A stretch of 64,000 bases of DNA from Nevskiales bacterium (GTDB lineage: Bacteria; Pseudomonadota; Gammaproteobacteria; Nevskiales; Nevskiaceae), in the NCBI GenBank assembly GCA_028698335.1, contig JAQVDP010000013.1, forward strand, positions 1-64,000, given 5' to 3'. Below the pieces are notes generated by a model. That model was given only the letters and a program-made list of their open reading frames with translations. It had not been told where the DNA came from and did no database searches. This document shows, one piece after another, positions 25,838 through 33,980 of the stretch. The position numbers and the translations under genes are program-made. Numbering within the stretch: the stretch's first letter is position 1; every line of letters begins with the position of its first letter.

Positions 25838-26656
25838 CGGCAGCGAGAAGAACGCCCGGGCGTTGGTGGCGGTGATCGCCGCGACCCGCGCTTCGGTCTG
25901 GCCCCGCGCTCCGGCCAGCGCGCGGATCACCCAGGGCAGCATCGCCGGCTCGTTGCGCCGGTCGCCGGTCTTCGGCGCGGTGCGCGGCAGCAGGTACGGG
26001 GCGTCGGTTTCCGCCAGCAGACGATGGTCGGGAATGATGCGGACGGCGTCGAGCAGGTGACGCCCGCGGCGCTCGTCGCAGATCCATCCGGTGATGCCGA
26101 TGTGGCAGTCGAGGGCCAGATAGTCCTCCATCGCGGCCTGGGTATCGGTAAAGCAGTGCACCACCACCGCGCCCAGTGCGCCGCGAAACTCGCGCAGGAT
26201 CGCCAGGAAATCCGGATGCGCGTCGCGCTGGTGCAGGAACACCGGCAATGCCGTTTCCGTGGCGATTTCCAGTTGCGCGACGAAGGCCTTGCGCTGGTCG
26301 GCATGGGGGCTGAAGTTGCGGAAGTAGTCCAGTCCGCATTCGCCCTGCGACACGATACGGCCTTCGGCAGCGGCCTCCCGGATCCGGTCGGCGAGGCCGG
26401 AATGCCAATCGCCGGCATGGTGCGGATGCAGTCCGGCCGTGGCGTACAGCGTCCCGGGATGGCGCTGTGCCAGCCGCTGGGCCTTGTCGTTGCTGTCCGC
26501 GCAACTGCCGGTGACGACGATTTGTGCGACCCCGGCGTTGCGGGCGCGCGCGAGCACCGCGTCAAGATCGTGATCGAAGCTGTCGTGGGCGAGGTTGGCG
26601 CCGATGTCGACCAGCGTCGGGGCGGCATCGTTCGGGTTTGCGGCGTCTTGCGTCAT
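25826..26656 (-). CDS. tatD: TatD-family metal-dependent hydrolase (DNase)
   Basis: Metal-dependent amidohydrolase-fold nuclease; E. coli TatD is a 3'-5' DNA exonuclease. The opening LVDIGANLAHDSFDHDLDAVL has the DxGxNL form of true TatD, not the HxH of YcfH/YjjV. The other metal ligands are the histidines of AGLHPHHAGDW, the glutamate of GECGLDYFRNFS, and the histidines of VFLHQRDAH and VVHCFT; LAETDAPYLLPR supplies the last aspartate. The 276 residues are normal. Its ATG overlaps the TGA of the upstream HTTM-DCC gene (ATGA), so the two are translationally coupled. Confidence 0.94.
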   Translation of the reverse strand: MTQDAANPNDAAPTLVDIGANLAHDSFDHDLDAVLARARNAGVAQIVVTGSCADSNDKAQRLAQRHPGTLYATAGLHPHHAGDWHSGLADRIREAAAEGRIVSQGECGLDYFRNFSPHADQRKAFVAQLEIATETALPVFLHQRDAHPDFLAILREFRGALGAVVVHCFTDTQAAMEDYLALDCHIGITGWICDERRGRHLLDAVRIIPDHRLLAETDAPYLLPRTAPKTGDRRNEPAMLPWVIRALAGARGQTEARVAAITATNARAFFSLPSAA

Positions 26657-28407
26657 GGGGCGTCGGAGGGCGCGTTCGGTCCGGTGCAGTCGTGTCGCAA
26701 CAGGATGCGCTGCTCGGTGGCCGCTGCGGAGGCGCCACCCGCGGACATCGGCCGGGGGCGGATCTCGATCAGCCGGACGTTACGCAGCAGTTGCTCCCCA
26801 TTGCGCCAGTGGCGGCACAGATAGGCCGCCAGATACGGACGCTGCTCGGCATGGCCGGATTCCAGCAGGCGCTCGAAATAGCGCCGCCAGCGGACGCCGT
26901 CGGGCGCGTGCCCGGTGGCGGTGCCGTAGTCGGGGGCGCGGGCCTGAGGGTCGAAAACGTCGATTTCGGTTCCCGCCGTGGTCCGTCCGCTGACCAGCAG
27001 GCGCCCGTGTGTGGTGGACATCGTCGGCGTGGTGCGGATCAGCGCGGCTTCCAGGTTCAGGGTGCGCAGCGGTTGCGTCAGCACGTCCGACTGATGTGCC
27101 GTCATGCCGCCCGCGGCCTGCAATTGTCCGGCAACGACCAGCAGGGTGATCAGGATCGCGGCGGCGTGTTCGGGCGTCGATGGCGACCAGCGGACCCGTC
27201 GAAACGACAGGAACGTCGTCGCGGCGCCGAAGCGGCCGCGATGGCGGGCGACGAAATCATAGAGCCGGTTGCCGGCCGGTTCGAACCGTGGCGAGCGCAG
27301 CCAGCGCCACGACCAGCCGAACAGGGGAGAGTGCTTCAGCAGCACCACGAAGGCGGGCCATTTGAGATGGGCCTGCTCGTCGGCGTCGATCACCACCCAG
27401 GAGTGATTGGCCTCCATCAGGGTCCGCGTCCGGGCGCTGTCCTGCGCGGCGAGAATGCGCGTGTCGCCGAGGATGAGGCATTGCCGCAGCAGCAGGCAGG
27501 CCTTGTGGCAGAACGCGCAGTCGCGATCGAAATAGATCGCCAGGCCGGCGTCGTCGGTGCGGGCGGTGCCCAGGCGCTGCCAGAACAGCGGCGGCAGCAG
27601 CGCGGCGAGCGCGATGATCGCGGTCAGCGCAGCGCTGCCGTCGTCGAGCAGCAGCCAATGTCCGAGCTGTGCGAGACACAGCAGCCCCAGGACCAGCAGT
27701 CGCACCGCGCCCGGCCACAGCGGTGGGACCAGCAGCCAGGCGGCGGCGAACAGCCACCACACGCCGGCGCCGGCGGCGTCGTGCAGCCAGCCGTACTGCG
27801 CCAACCATGCGCCGAGTGCCGTCGGGTTGCCGCCGCCCGGGACGGTGCCGAGCGGCGAGCCGAGCGCCGACAGGACATACGAGGCCGCCACCGTCACCGT
27901 CAATCCGGCCGCGGCACAGGAGAGATGGCGGGGCGCCTCCGGGGGCACCGTCGTCGACAGCGCTGCGTCCACCGCGAAGCGCGCCGATGTCGGCAGGAGC
28001 CCCGCCCAGAACAGCAGGACCGCAATCGCGGCGTCGGAGCCGGTTGCGACCATCGGGTTGCGGTTGAGCAGCGAGATCCACAGGGCGAAGGACAGCCATG
28101 CCGTCAGACGCGCCCGCCAGCCGACGATCAGAGCCAGTGCGGTGATGCCCTGCAGCGCCAGCAGGACGGACGCGAACCAGGGCTGGCCGTTGACCAGATA
28201 CAGCGACATCCGCGCCGGATCGGCAAACTGGGTCAGCCACTCGCGCGGCATGATGCCGGCGTCGCTCCAGAACGCGCGCAGGTCGCCGGAGGCGGCGAGC
28301 AGGTTGCACAGGATCATAACGCCCAGCGCGACCCGAAACAGCGCCAGACTGCGCAGGTCGACGCCGAATCGTTCGGCCAGGCGAGGGTAGCGGTCGGAAG
28401 GGTTCAT
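26653..28407 (-). CDS. HTTM-domain membrane protein fused to a DCC (DUF393) thiol-disulfide domain
   Basis: A 584-residue fusion. Residues about 15-280 form the multi-pass HTTM domain, the membrane fold shared with vitamin K-dependent gamma-carboxylase (FRVALGVMILCNLL, GIMPREWL, LSFALWISLLNRNPMV). At about 290-420 follows a DCC/DUF393 domain opening YFDRDCAFCHKAC, with the redox pair C297 and C300, and WPAFVVLLKHSPLFGWSWRWL. The last 160 residues include one membrane helix and an unassigned tail. In many bacteria these two domains are neighbouring genes; here they are one chain. Function unknown; coupled quinone or thiol redox chemistry in the membrane is a guess. The stop overlaps the tatD start. 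Confidence 0.82.
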   Translation of the reverse strand: MNPSDRYPRLAERFGVDLRSLALFRVALGVMILCNLLAASGDLRAFWSDAGIMPREWLTQFADPARMSLYLVNGQPWFASVLLALQGITALALIVGWRARLTAWLSFALWISLLNRNPMVATGSDAAIAVLLFWAGLLPTSARFAVDAALSTTVPPEAPRHLSCAAAGLTVTVAASYVLSALGSPLGTVPGGGNPTALGAWLAQYGWLHDAAGAGVWWLFAAAWLLVPPLWPGAVRLLVLGLLCLAQLGHWLLLDDGSAALTAIIALAALLPPLFWQRLGTARTDDAGLAIYFDRDCAFCHKACLLLRQCLILGDTRILAAQDSARTRTLMEANHSWVVIDADEQAHLKWPAFVVLLKHSPLFGWSWRWLRSPRFEPAGNRLYDFVARHRGRFGAATTFLSFRRVRWSPSTPEHAAAILITLLVVAGQLQAAGGMTAHQSDVLTQPLRTLNLEAALIRTTPTMSTTHGRLLVSGRTTAGTEIDVFDPQARAPDYGTATGHAPDGVRWRRYFERLLESGHAEQRPYLAAYLCRHWRNGEQLLRNVRLIEIRPRPMSAGGASAAATEQRILLRHDCTGPNAPSDAP

Positions 28408-28434
28408 CGTCGGGCGTGCACTTTAACCAGCGGG

Positions 28435-28463
28435 AAGACAAAAGGGGAGCCGCGGCTCCCCTT
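28435..28463 (-). terminator. Rho-independent terminator after the small exported protein
   Basis: A perfect palindrome at 28442-28463 with arms AAGGGGAGCC and GGCTCCCCTT around GC, followed on the minus strand by TTGTCTT. It sits 33 bases after the stop of the small exported protein and separates it from the HTTM-DCC gene. Confidence 0.82.
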
Positions 28464-28495
28464 GGGTCGAACCATGCCGCCGCCCGAGCGTCGGC

Positions 28496-28939
28496 TTACT
28501 GCGCGGGCGCCGGGTCCGGGGATTCGTCGTTGGCGTCGGAGATTTCGTAGACCACGAAGCCGAGACCGACCACGCCGGCGGCGAGCAGCCCCCAGTCGAT
28601 CGCGGTCCAGCGGGTTTCCTCGGTGCCGTACTGCTGCAGCGACAGGCTGCGGGCGAAGGGCAGGCCGTTGACGCTCGCCGATTCGAAGCGGCCGTCGCTG
28701 AACTGGAGCTGCGCCAGCGGCGGCATCGTGTTGCCGAGCGTGCGCAGATAACGCGAGTCGTGGTCGATACGCAGGCCGTAGCGCAGCGGCATCGCCGGCA
28801 GATCGGCCGCGCCGCCGAATTCGAAATTGACATAGGCCTTGTATTCCGGGGCGTCCTCGTACGGCGACACTGCGTGTGCGACCGGACTCATGCCCGTTAC
28901 TCCCAGTGACAAAGCCAAGGCCATCATGGTCTTGCGCAT
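28496..28939 (-). CDS. Small exported protein with C-terminal membrane helix, unknown
   Basis: Not recognised. The 147 residues start at 28939 with a signal peptide (RKTMMALALSLGVTGMSPVAHA). The middle is a polar, probably beta-rich domain (KAYVNFEFGG, RYGLRIDHDSRYL, LAQLQFSDGRFESASV). Near the end, one hydrophobic stretch (WGLLAAGVVGLGFVVYEI) is followed by an acidic tail. The middle looks like a fragment of an outer-membrane or lipid-exposed beta domain seen in other small gammaproteobacterial proteins, but I cannot name the family. It is divergent from the hydrolase at 29076 and has its own terminator, so it is probably a single-gene unit. Confidence 0.75.
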   Translation of the reverse strand: MRKTMMALALSLGVTGMSPVAHAVSPYEDAPEYKAYVNFEFGGAADLPAMPLRYGLRIDHDSRYLRTLGNTMPPLAQLQFSDGRFESASVNGLPFARSLSLQQYGTEETRWTAIDWGLLAAGVVGLGFVVYEISDANDESPDPAPAQ

Positions 28940-29075
28940 CGCGTATCCCCCGTCTCTAGTTATCGAAAAGCATGACGCACGACTATAGGCAGCGCTGCGG
29001 GGCGCCGCAAGCACGGGCGCGGCGGGCATGCGCAATGCGGCACAATGCGGCCGCAAGCCGTATCCCGAGTAATGA

Positions 29076-29741
29076 ATGACCGTGACTCAATTGCCAGCCC
29101 CCGGACAGTCGAGCGAAGCGCTGATCGACGGACCTGCCGGGCGTATCGAGATCCTGCTGAGTGCACCACGCGAGCCCGTCGAGCCGGCCGGGTTCGCGGT
29201 GATCTGCCACCCGCATCCGCTGTTCGGCGGGGCGATGAGCAACAAGGTCACCTATGCCCTGGCATCGAGCGCCAACAAGGCCGGCCTCTACGCGCTGCGC
29301 TTCAACTTTCGCGGCGTCGGTCGCAGCGGTGGCGAACACGACAACGGACGCGGGGAGACCGACGACGTCGAATTCCTGGCGACGTGGATGCGCGAGCAGC
29401 TCCCGGGCGGTCCGGCAGTGCTGATGGGTTTCTCGTTCGGGGCCTGGGTCAGTGCACGCGCCGCGGCGCAGGTGCGCCCCGTCGCGCAGGTCAGCATCGC
29501 GCCGCCGTTCAGCAAGTATTTCGACGACATGCCGCCGCCGCCGCGGCCGCCGTGCCCATGGCTGGTGGTGCACGGCACTGACGACGAGGTGGTCGATTAC
29601 CAGCAGACCCGCCGGATCCTCGAACGTTACGACCCGCCGCCGGAGCTGGTCGCGCTCGACGGCGTCGGGCATTTCTTCCACGGCCGCCTGACGGATCTGG
29701 GCAACATCGTGCTGCCGTTCCTGCAGCGGCATGTCGGTTGA
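29076..29741 (+). CDS. Alpha/beta-fold hydrolase (COG2945-like)
   Basis: Predicted cytoplasmic serine hydrolase of 221 residues. The opening half has the signature CHPHPLFGGAMSNKV and RFNFRGVGRSGGEHDNGRGE. The nucleophile elbow is GFSFGAW (Ser about 116), the acid is in HGTDDEVVD, and the histidine in GVGHFFHGRL, completing a catalytic triad. Members of this family are annotated only as predicted hydrolases. The DUF3047 gene overlaps its 3' end by 11 bases, so the two are coupled. The substrate is unknown. Confidence 0.88.
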   Translation: MTVTQLPAPGQSSEALIDGPAGRIEILLSAPREPVEPAGFAVICHPHPLFGGAMSNKVTYALASSANKAGLYALRFNFRGVGRSGGEHDNGRGETDDVEFLATWMREQLPGGPAVLMGFSFGAWVSARAAAQVRPVAQVSIAPPFSKYFDDMPPPPRPPCPWLVVHGTDDEVVDYQQTRRILERYDPPPELVALDGVGHFFHGRLTDLGNIVLPFLQRHVG

Positions 29742-30351
29742 CTGGAGCGCGCTGGTCTTGGCGCTCGGCGTGGCGGCCGCGGCCCCGGGTTCCGACCCGG
29801 CGCGGGACTGGGCGCCGATGCGTTTTGGCGACAAGGCCGCAACCGAGTATCGCCATGTGCGGGACCGGAACGGCGCGATCGTCGAGGCGCACTGCCACGA
29901 CAGCGCTTCGGGACTGATCCGCCGCGAGCCGGTGGATCTGGCGCGCACGCCGATTCTGTCGTGGCGCTGGCGGACCGACCGGATCTACTCCGGCATCGAC
30001 GAGCAGACCCGCGACGGTGACGATTTTCCGCTGCGGGTCTACGTCGTTCGCGATGGCGGATGGCGGGTCTGGCGCACCCGCGCGGTGATCTACGTCTGGT
30101 CGGGGGCCGAAGCGGGGCCGGATCATTGGGCCAGTCCGTACACCGACCGGGCGCATGTCTTCGTCGTGCGGCGCGGGGCCGCGGGCGTCGGTGAGTGGCA
30201 ACACGAAACACGCGACGTCGCGCAGGATTTCCGGACTGCGTTCGGCGAGGCGCCCGAACGGGTCGATGGTGTCGCCGTCATGTCCGATTGCGACGGGGCG
30301 GGGCCGGGCGGCGTCAGCGCATACGGCGGGCTGCACTGGTCGACGCCCTGA
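29731..30351 (+). CDS. DUF3047 family protein
   Basis: A 206-residue protein of the uncharacterised DUF3047 group. A short hydrophobic N terminus (WSALVLALGVAAAA) may be a signal peptide. Family marks are PILSWRWRTDR, DEQTRDGDDFPLRVYVV, IYVWSG and ASPYTDRAHVFVVRRG. The stretch VDGVAVMSDCDGAGPGG near the end is also typical and might bind a metal, though no one has shown this. It overlaps the hydrolase gene by 11 bases. The domain is known from sequence only; role unknown, possibly envelope-located. Confidence 0.82.
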   Translation: MSVDWSALVLALGVAAAAPGSDPARDWAPMRFGDKAATEYRHVRDRNGAIVEAHCHDSASGLIRREPVDLARTPILSWRWRTDRIYSGIDEQTRDGDDFPLRVYVVRDGGWRVWRTRAVIYVWSGAEAGPDHWASPYTDRAHVFVVRRGAAGVGEWQHETRDVAQDFRTAFGEAPERVDGVAVMSDCDGAGPGGVSAYGGLHWSTP

Positions 30352-30441
30352 GACGAGCGCGGTGCGGGTGAGCCCCGAACGCATCGAACGTCACGGGTGC
30401 TTTGCTATGCTGCCGCACCCATCTCGACAAGGAGTGTTCGC

Positions 30442-31191
30442 ATGCGCCGGCATTTGCTCATCCCCGGGCTGACCGTATTGGCCCTGACCCAGACGCCGGG
30501 CGCCTTCGCGGGCACCGAATTCGATATCTCGGCCGATTGTGGTGCCGGATGCCAGGCGGCCTTCGAAGGTGCCGTCGAGGACATCAGTGCCGCGCTGAAC
30601 TACAAGGCCCTGGCGCCTGCGGAGGCCACCGGTCTGCTCGGCATCGGCATCGGTGCTTTCATGACCTACACGCCGGTCGAGAACGATGACGCGTGGAAGC
30701 AGCTGACTGGCAGCAATGTCGACTTCGTCGGCATGGCCGGCGTTTCGGTGGCCAAGGGCCTGCCGTTCGGGATCGATGTGGGGGCGTTCTACACCGCGGT
30801 CCCCGATACCAGCGTAAAGGCTTACGGCGCGGAAATCCGCTACGCGATTCTCGAAGGCGGGATCGCCGAGCCGGCGCTGGCCGTGCGCGGCGCCTATACG
30901 GGAACCAGCGGCATCGACGATTTCGACTACGAGGCCTACAGCCTCGATGTGTCGCTGTCGAAGGGGTTCACGTTCCTGACGCCCTACATCGGTGCCGGCT
31001 ACGTCTGGGCCACCGCGACGCCGTCCGGAAGTGTCACCGAGGCGCCGCTGAACCTGAGCGAGGTCGAGGTCGACAAGTCGCGCATCTACGCCGGACTGCG
31101 GATCGCCTTCATTCCGTTTGAACTTACACCCCAATATGAGCGTCAAGGAGATAACAGCAGTTACAGCCTGCGCTTCGGCTTCTCCTTCTGA
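30442..31191 (+). CDS. Predicted outer-membrane beta-barrel protein
   Basis: Exported 249-residue protein of unknown function. The start at 30442 has a textbook AAGGAG site 8 bases away and gives a signal peptide (LLIPGLTVLALTQTPGAFA). The mature part has alternating strands (GLLGIGIGAFMTYTP, VDFVGMAGVSVAKGL, LTPYIGAGYVWATAT) and ends with the aromatic residue of RFGFSF, the BAM recognition form of outer-membrane barrels. A cysteine pair (DCGAGC) follows the signal sequence. It leads a close run with the TerB-like gene, 9 bases on, and the DUF1134 gene after that. No named family recognised. Confidence 0.8.
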   Translation: MRRHLLIPGLTVLALTQTPGAFAGTEFDISADCGAGCQAAFEGAVEDISAALNYKALAPAEATGLLGIGIGAFMTYTPVENDDAWKQLTGSNVDFVGMAGVSVAKGLPFGIDVGAFYTAVPDTSVKAYGAEIRYAILEGGIAEPALAVRGAYTGTSGIDDFDYEAYSLDVSLSKGFTFLTPYIGAGYVWATATPSGSVTEAPLNLSEVEVDKSRIYAGLRIAFIPFELTPQYERQGDNSSYSLRFGFSF

Positions 31192-31200
31192 CCAGATCAC

Positions 31201-31680
31201 ATGATGCTCGACAAGCTCGCCCAACTCTTCGGCCGTCCGGCGGCGCAGACGCCGGATCCGCTGCGCAGGCCGCTGGCCATCGCGGTGCTGCTCGCCGAGA
31301 CGGCGCGCGCCGATTTCAACGCGGACGAAGTCGAGCGCAGCACCATCCAGGACCTGCTGCAGCGCCACTGCGGCGTCGACAAAGGCGAGGCCGCGCGCCT
31401 GCTCGACCAGGCGCTGGCCAGCTCGCGCGATGCCGTTTCGTTGCACGGATATCTGCGGACGCTCAACGACGAACTCGACGCCCCGGCGCGCAGCGAGCTG
31501 ATGCTGTGGTTGTGGCGGGTCGCCTATGCGGACGGGCGGGTCGATCCGCTCGAGGAGTCGCGGGTGCGCAAGATCGCCGATCTCCTGTACGTGCCCCACA
31601 GCGAGTTCGTCCGTCGCCGGCTGCAGGCCGAGCAGGAAGCCGGCGTGTCGGGAACCGACGGCGTCGGCGCGGTGTCGTGA
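31201..31680 (+). CDS. TerB family tellurite resistance-like protein
   Basis: A 159-residue helical TerB-like domain protein. The second half has the family core ELMLWLWRVAYADGRVDPLEESRVRKIADLLYV, with acidic residues that bind metal in some TerB proteins. Two ATGs (31201, 31204) are possible. TerB-like proteins are thought to act at the cytoplasmic face of the membrane in stress or metal response, and this lone copy has no ter operon around it. It follows the barrel gene by 9 bases and is probably in the same transcript. Confidence 0.85.
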   Translation: MMLDKLAQLFGRPAAQTPDPLRRPLAIAVLLAETARADFNADEVERSTIQDLLQRHCGVDKGEAARLLDQALASSRDAVSLHGYLRTLNDELDAPARSELMLWLWRVAYADGRVDPLEESRVRKIADLLYVPHSEFVRRRLQAEQEAGVSGTDGVGAVS

Positions 31681-31769
31681 GCGGCGTCAGTCGCGGTTCA
31701 GCTGATCGGGCCTAAAGTCGATGAGGTGTGAGGCCGGTCCGGCCTCTGGAACTGTTCGGAGAGTTGACC

Positions 31770-32474
31770 ATGCTGGAGGCTGAAGCCGAACGATCCGGTC
31801 GCGTGACCGGTCGCCGGGTATACCCGCTGTTGTCGTTGCTCATGGCGCTGTCCCTGAGTGCAACACTTGCCGCCTGCAGTGCGCGGCCGGTCGCAGCGGA
31901 TGGCTCCGGCAACGACGCCCCCCGTGCGCTGCTGGTGTCGAAGTCGGCGCCGGCGGGCCAGCCGGCGGAGACGGCCAGCGCGTCCGGCGACAAGACCTAC
32001 AGCTCGGAGGAGATCCTGCGCGAGGCGTCGCTGTTCTTCGGCTCGACCAGCGAGGAACTCGCCAAGGCGGTCGAGCGCACGCTGTCCGATTACGGGCGGC
32101 CGACGGCCTATATCTACGGGACCGAGGGCGGCGGTGCGGTCGTCGTCGGCCTGCGCTACGGCGAAGGGGTGCTCAAGACCAAGAGCGGCGACGACCGGCC
32201 GGTGTTCTGGCAGGGGCCGACCGTGGGCTGGGATTTCGGCGGCAGCGCCTCGAAGGTCTTCACGCTGGTCTACAACCTTCACGACACGCGCGATCTGTTC
32301 CAGCGTTTCCCCGCGGTCGACGGCAGTCTGTATGTCGTTGCCGGCGTCAGCGTGAACTATCAGCGCAGCGGCGACATCGTGCTGGCGCCGATCCGCACCG
32401 GTGTCGGCCTGCGCGCCGGCGCCAGCCTGGGCTACATCCACTACACGCGGGAGCGTTCCTACAATCCCCTGTGA
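31770..32474 (+). CDS. DUF1134 lipoprotein (EipA-like envelope protein)
   Basis: A 234-residue predicted lipoprotein. The start at 31770 (MLEAEAERSG) follows GGAGAG and gives a long basic N terminus, a hydrophobic core and the lipobox LAAC (C36). The mature domain matches DUF1134, named EipA in Brucella where it supports envelope integrity: EEILREASLFFGSTSEELAKAVER, GRPTAYIYGTEGGGAVVVGLRYGEG, QGPTVGWDFGG and VAGVSVNYQR. Brucella EipA is periplasmic with a beta-barrel-like fold. A palindrome GAGGCCGG-T-CCGGCCTC lies between it and the TerB-like gene. The role here is by analogy only. Confidence 0.84.
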   Translation: MLEAEAERSGRVTGRRVYPLLSLLMALSLSATLAACSARPVAADGSGNDAPRALLVSKSAPAGQPAETASASGDKTYSSEEILREASLFFGSTSEELAKAVERTLSDYGRPTAYIYGTEGGGAVVVGLRYGEGVLKTKSGDDRPVFWQGPTVGWDFGGSASKVFTLVYNLHDTRDLFQRFPAVDGSLYVVAGVSVNYQRSGDIVLAPIRTGVGLRAGASLGYIHYTRERSYNPL

Positions 32475-32492
32475 GGGGACTGCGGTCGAGGT

Positions 32493-32939
32493 TCAGTCCA
32501 GGGGCTTGCGGAAGCTGAACGATGCGATGTGCAGGCCTTCCCGGAAATAGAAGCGGTGCGCATCGCGGCGCTGCACGCCCGAATCCAGCGCCAGCACCTT
32601 GCAGGCCTGCGCCTGCGCCCGGGCCTGCAGCCAGGTCAGCAGATGCCGGCCGACGCCGCGCGAGCGGTGGTGCTCGTCGGTGACCAGATCATCGACGTAC
32701 AGCTGCCGCCCGCTGACCGTGTTCTCGAAGATCCGATAAACCGCGACGCCGACGACGTCCGCGCCGTCCACGGCGACGACCATGCGTCCGCCGCCGGCGA
32801 AGACCCGTTCCAGCGCCGTCGCGTAGGCCGGCGGCAGCTGCGGGCGCAACTGGCGATGGACCGGCTCGGCGCGGAGGAGCCAGTCCATGGCGACGATGGT
32901 GCCGTCGGGGGCGGTGATCTCGATCGTGGACAGGTTCAC
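32493..32939 (-). CDS. GNAT family N-acetyltransferase
   Basis: Predicted acetyl-CoA-dependent acetyltransferase of 148 residues. The acetyl-CoA loop is in DEHHRSRGVGRHLLTWLQARA, preceded by strands MVVAVDGADVVGVAVYRIF and QLYVDDLVTD, and followed by LDSGVQRRDAHRFYFREGL, the usual GNAT motif B. The GTG start at 32939 (VNLSTIEIT) is chosen because the frame further upstream overlaps the BI-1 leader; ATG at 32888 is a possible alternative. It stands convergent with the DUF1134 gene, 18 bases apart. The substrate is unknown. Confidence 0.85.
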   Translation of the reverse strand: MNLSTIEITAPDGTIVAMDWLLRAEPVHRQLRPQLPPAYATALERVFAGGGRMVVAVDGADVVGVAVYRIFENTVSGRQLYVDDLVTDEHHRSRGVGRHLLTWLQARAQAQACKVLALDSGVQRRDAHRFYFREGLHIASFSFRKPLD

Positions 32940-33105
32940 GGGGGTGTTCGACTTGCGCGGTGTGTGGAGCGGCGATGATAGGCCAGGGCGGCGGAGCCGG
33001 TGGGCATCATGGGCTGTGTTGAGAACCTTTCGCACCCGCGCCGGTCGAACTGGGTAGAATCGGATCATCTGACCCGGGATATCCCCGTCACCAATGGAGT
33101 GTTGA

Positions 33106-33840
33106 ATGAGCTGGAATGGCCAAATGCGCCCTGTCCCTGTCCGTACGCGTGACGCCGGCTTCGGCGCGCCGGCATCTGCAGACGCATCGCTGTTGTCCAC
33201 GCATACCGTTCTGCGCAATACCTACCTGCTGCTGTCGATGACGCTGCTGTTCAGCGCCGCGATGGCCGGGCTGTCGATGGCGATCGGCTTCCGCGGCCTG
33301 CCCGCGCACGGCCTGATCATGCTGGTGGGGATGCTCGGCCTGATGTTCTGGGTCAACGCCGCGCGCAACAGCAGCACCGGCATCGTCGCGGTGTTCGCGT
33401 TCACCGGCTTCATCGGCTTCATGGTCGGGCCGCTGCTCAGCTTCTACGTGCAGGCGATTCCCAATGGTTCGCAGCTGGTGCTGATGGCGCTGGGCGGAAC
33501 CGGCGCGATCTTCATGGGGCTGTCGGCCTACGTGTTGACGACGCGCAAGGACTTCTCGTTCATGGGCGGCTTCCTGATGGCCGGTCTGATCGCGATCGTG
33601 CTGCTGTCGGTGGGGACGCTGATTGCGTCGATGTTCGGCGTGCAGGTGCAGATGCTGTCGCTGGCGATCTCGGCGGCGGCGATGCTGCTGTTCTCGGCGA
33701 TGATCCTGTTCGACACCAGCCGCATCATTCACGGTGGCGAGACCAACTACATCATGGCCACGGTCGCGCTGTATCTGGACATCTACAACATCTTCATGAG
33801 CCTGCTGCATCTGCTCGGCTTCGCGGCGAGCGACGACTGA
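33106..33840 (+). CDS. Bax inhibitor-1 / YccA family membrane protein
   Basis: Inner-membrane protein of 244 residues with about seven hydrophobic segments, of the BI-1/YccA/YbhL group. YccA is known to interact with the FtsH protease, and other members act as pH-sensitive calcium leaks. Visible marks: NTYLLLSMTLLFSAAMAG, NSSTGIVAVFAFTGFIGFMVGP, and the C-terminal MILFDTSRIIHGGETNYIMATVALYLDIYNIFMSLL, with the conserved aspartates in helices 6 and 7. The start at 33106 has GGAG 7 bases before it. It ends in a terminator and appears to be a single-gene unit. Confidence 0.92.
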   Translation: MSWNGQMRPVPVRTRDAGFGAPASADASLLSTHTVLRNTYLLLSMTLLFSAAMAGLSMAIGFRGLPAHGLIMLVGMLGLMFWVNAARNSSTGIVAVFAFTGFIGFMVGPLLSFYVQAIPNGSQLVLMALGGTGAIFMGLSAYVLTTRKDFSFMGGFLMAGLIAIVLLSVGTLIASMFGVQVQMLSLAISAAAMLLFSAMILFDTSRIIHGGETNYIMATVALYLDIYNIFMSLLHLLGFAASDD

Positions 33841-33861
33841 CGTCGGCGCCCGTGCTGCCAC

Positions 33862-33893
33862 GAAGCCCCGCCTCGTGCGGGGCTTCTTCGTTG
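33862..33893 (+). terminator. Rho-independent terminator after the BI-1 family gene
   Basis: Ten-base perfect stem GAAGCCCCGC / GCGGGGCTTC around CTCGT, followed by TTCGTTGC, beginning 22 bases after the stop codon. The U tract is short and interrupted, so the hairpin may be less than fully efficient. Confidence 0.8.
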
Positions 33894-33924
33894 CGGGGAC
33901 CGCGGGAACAAGGGTTTGAGGTTT

Positions 33925-33941
33925 CCTATCGGGGCGATAGG
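33925..33941. promoter_or_regulatory. Inverted repeat CCTATCG-GGG-CGATAGG upstream of the DUF2061 gene
   Basis: Perfect 7-base arms around GGG, upstream of the candidate -35 box of the DUF2061 promoter. Its place between the BI-1 terminator and the Fur-like site suggests an activator or second repressor site; it could also be a small hairpin in read-through RNA. The factor is unknown. Confidence 0.35.
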
Positions 33942-33951
33942 CACAAATGTC

Positions 33952-33980
33952 TCGACTCACAAATGATAATTGTTATCATT
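33952..33980 (+). promoter_or_regulatory. Candidate sigma-70 promoter of the DUF2061 gene
   Basis: TCGACT (33952-33957) and TATCAT (33975-33980) are 17 bases apart, each four or five matches to the sigma-70 boxes. The -10 box lies inside the Fur-like palindrome, as expected for a repressible promoter. Transcription would start near 33987, giving a short leader with GGAG (34001-34004) before the ATG at 34013. Confidence 0.45.

Noticed and set aside
31730..31746. Palindrome GAGGCCGG-T-CCGGCCTC as a terminator
   Set aside because: No U tract and within 25 bases of the DUF1134 start. It may affect translation but evidence is too thin for a feature.
33019..33060. TTGAGA and TAGAAT as a promoter for the BI-1 gene
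   Set aside because: The two boxes are 30 bases apart, far from the 16-18 needed, and no other -35 fits.
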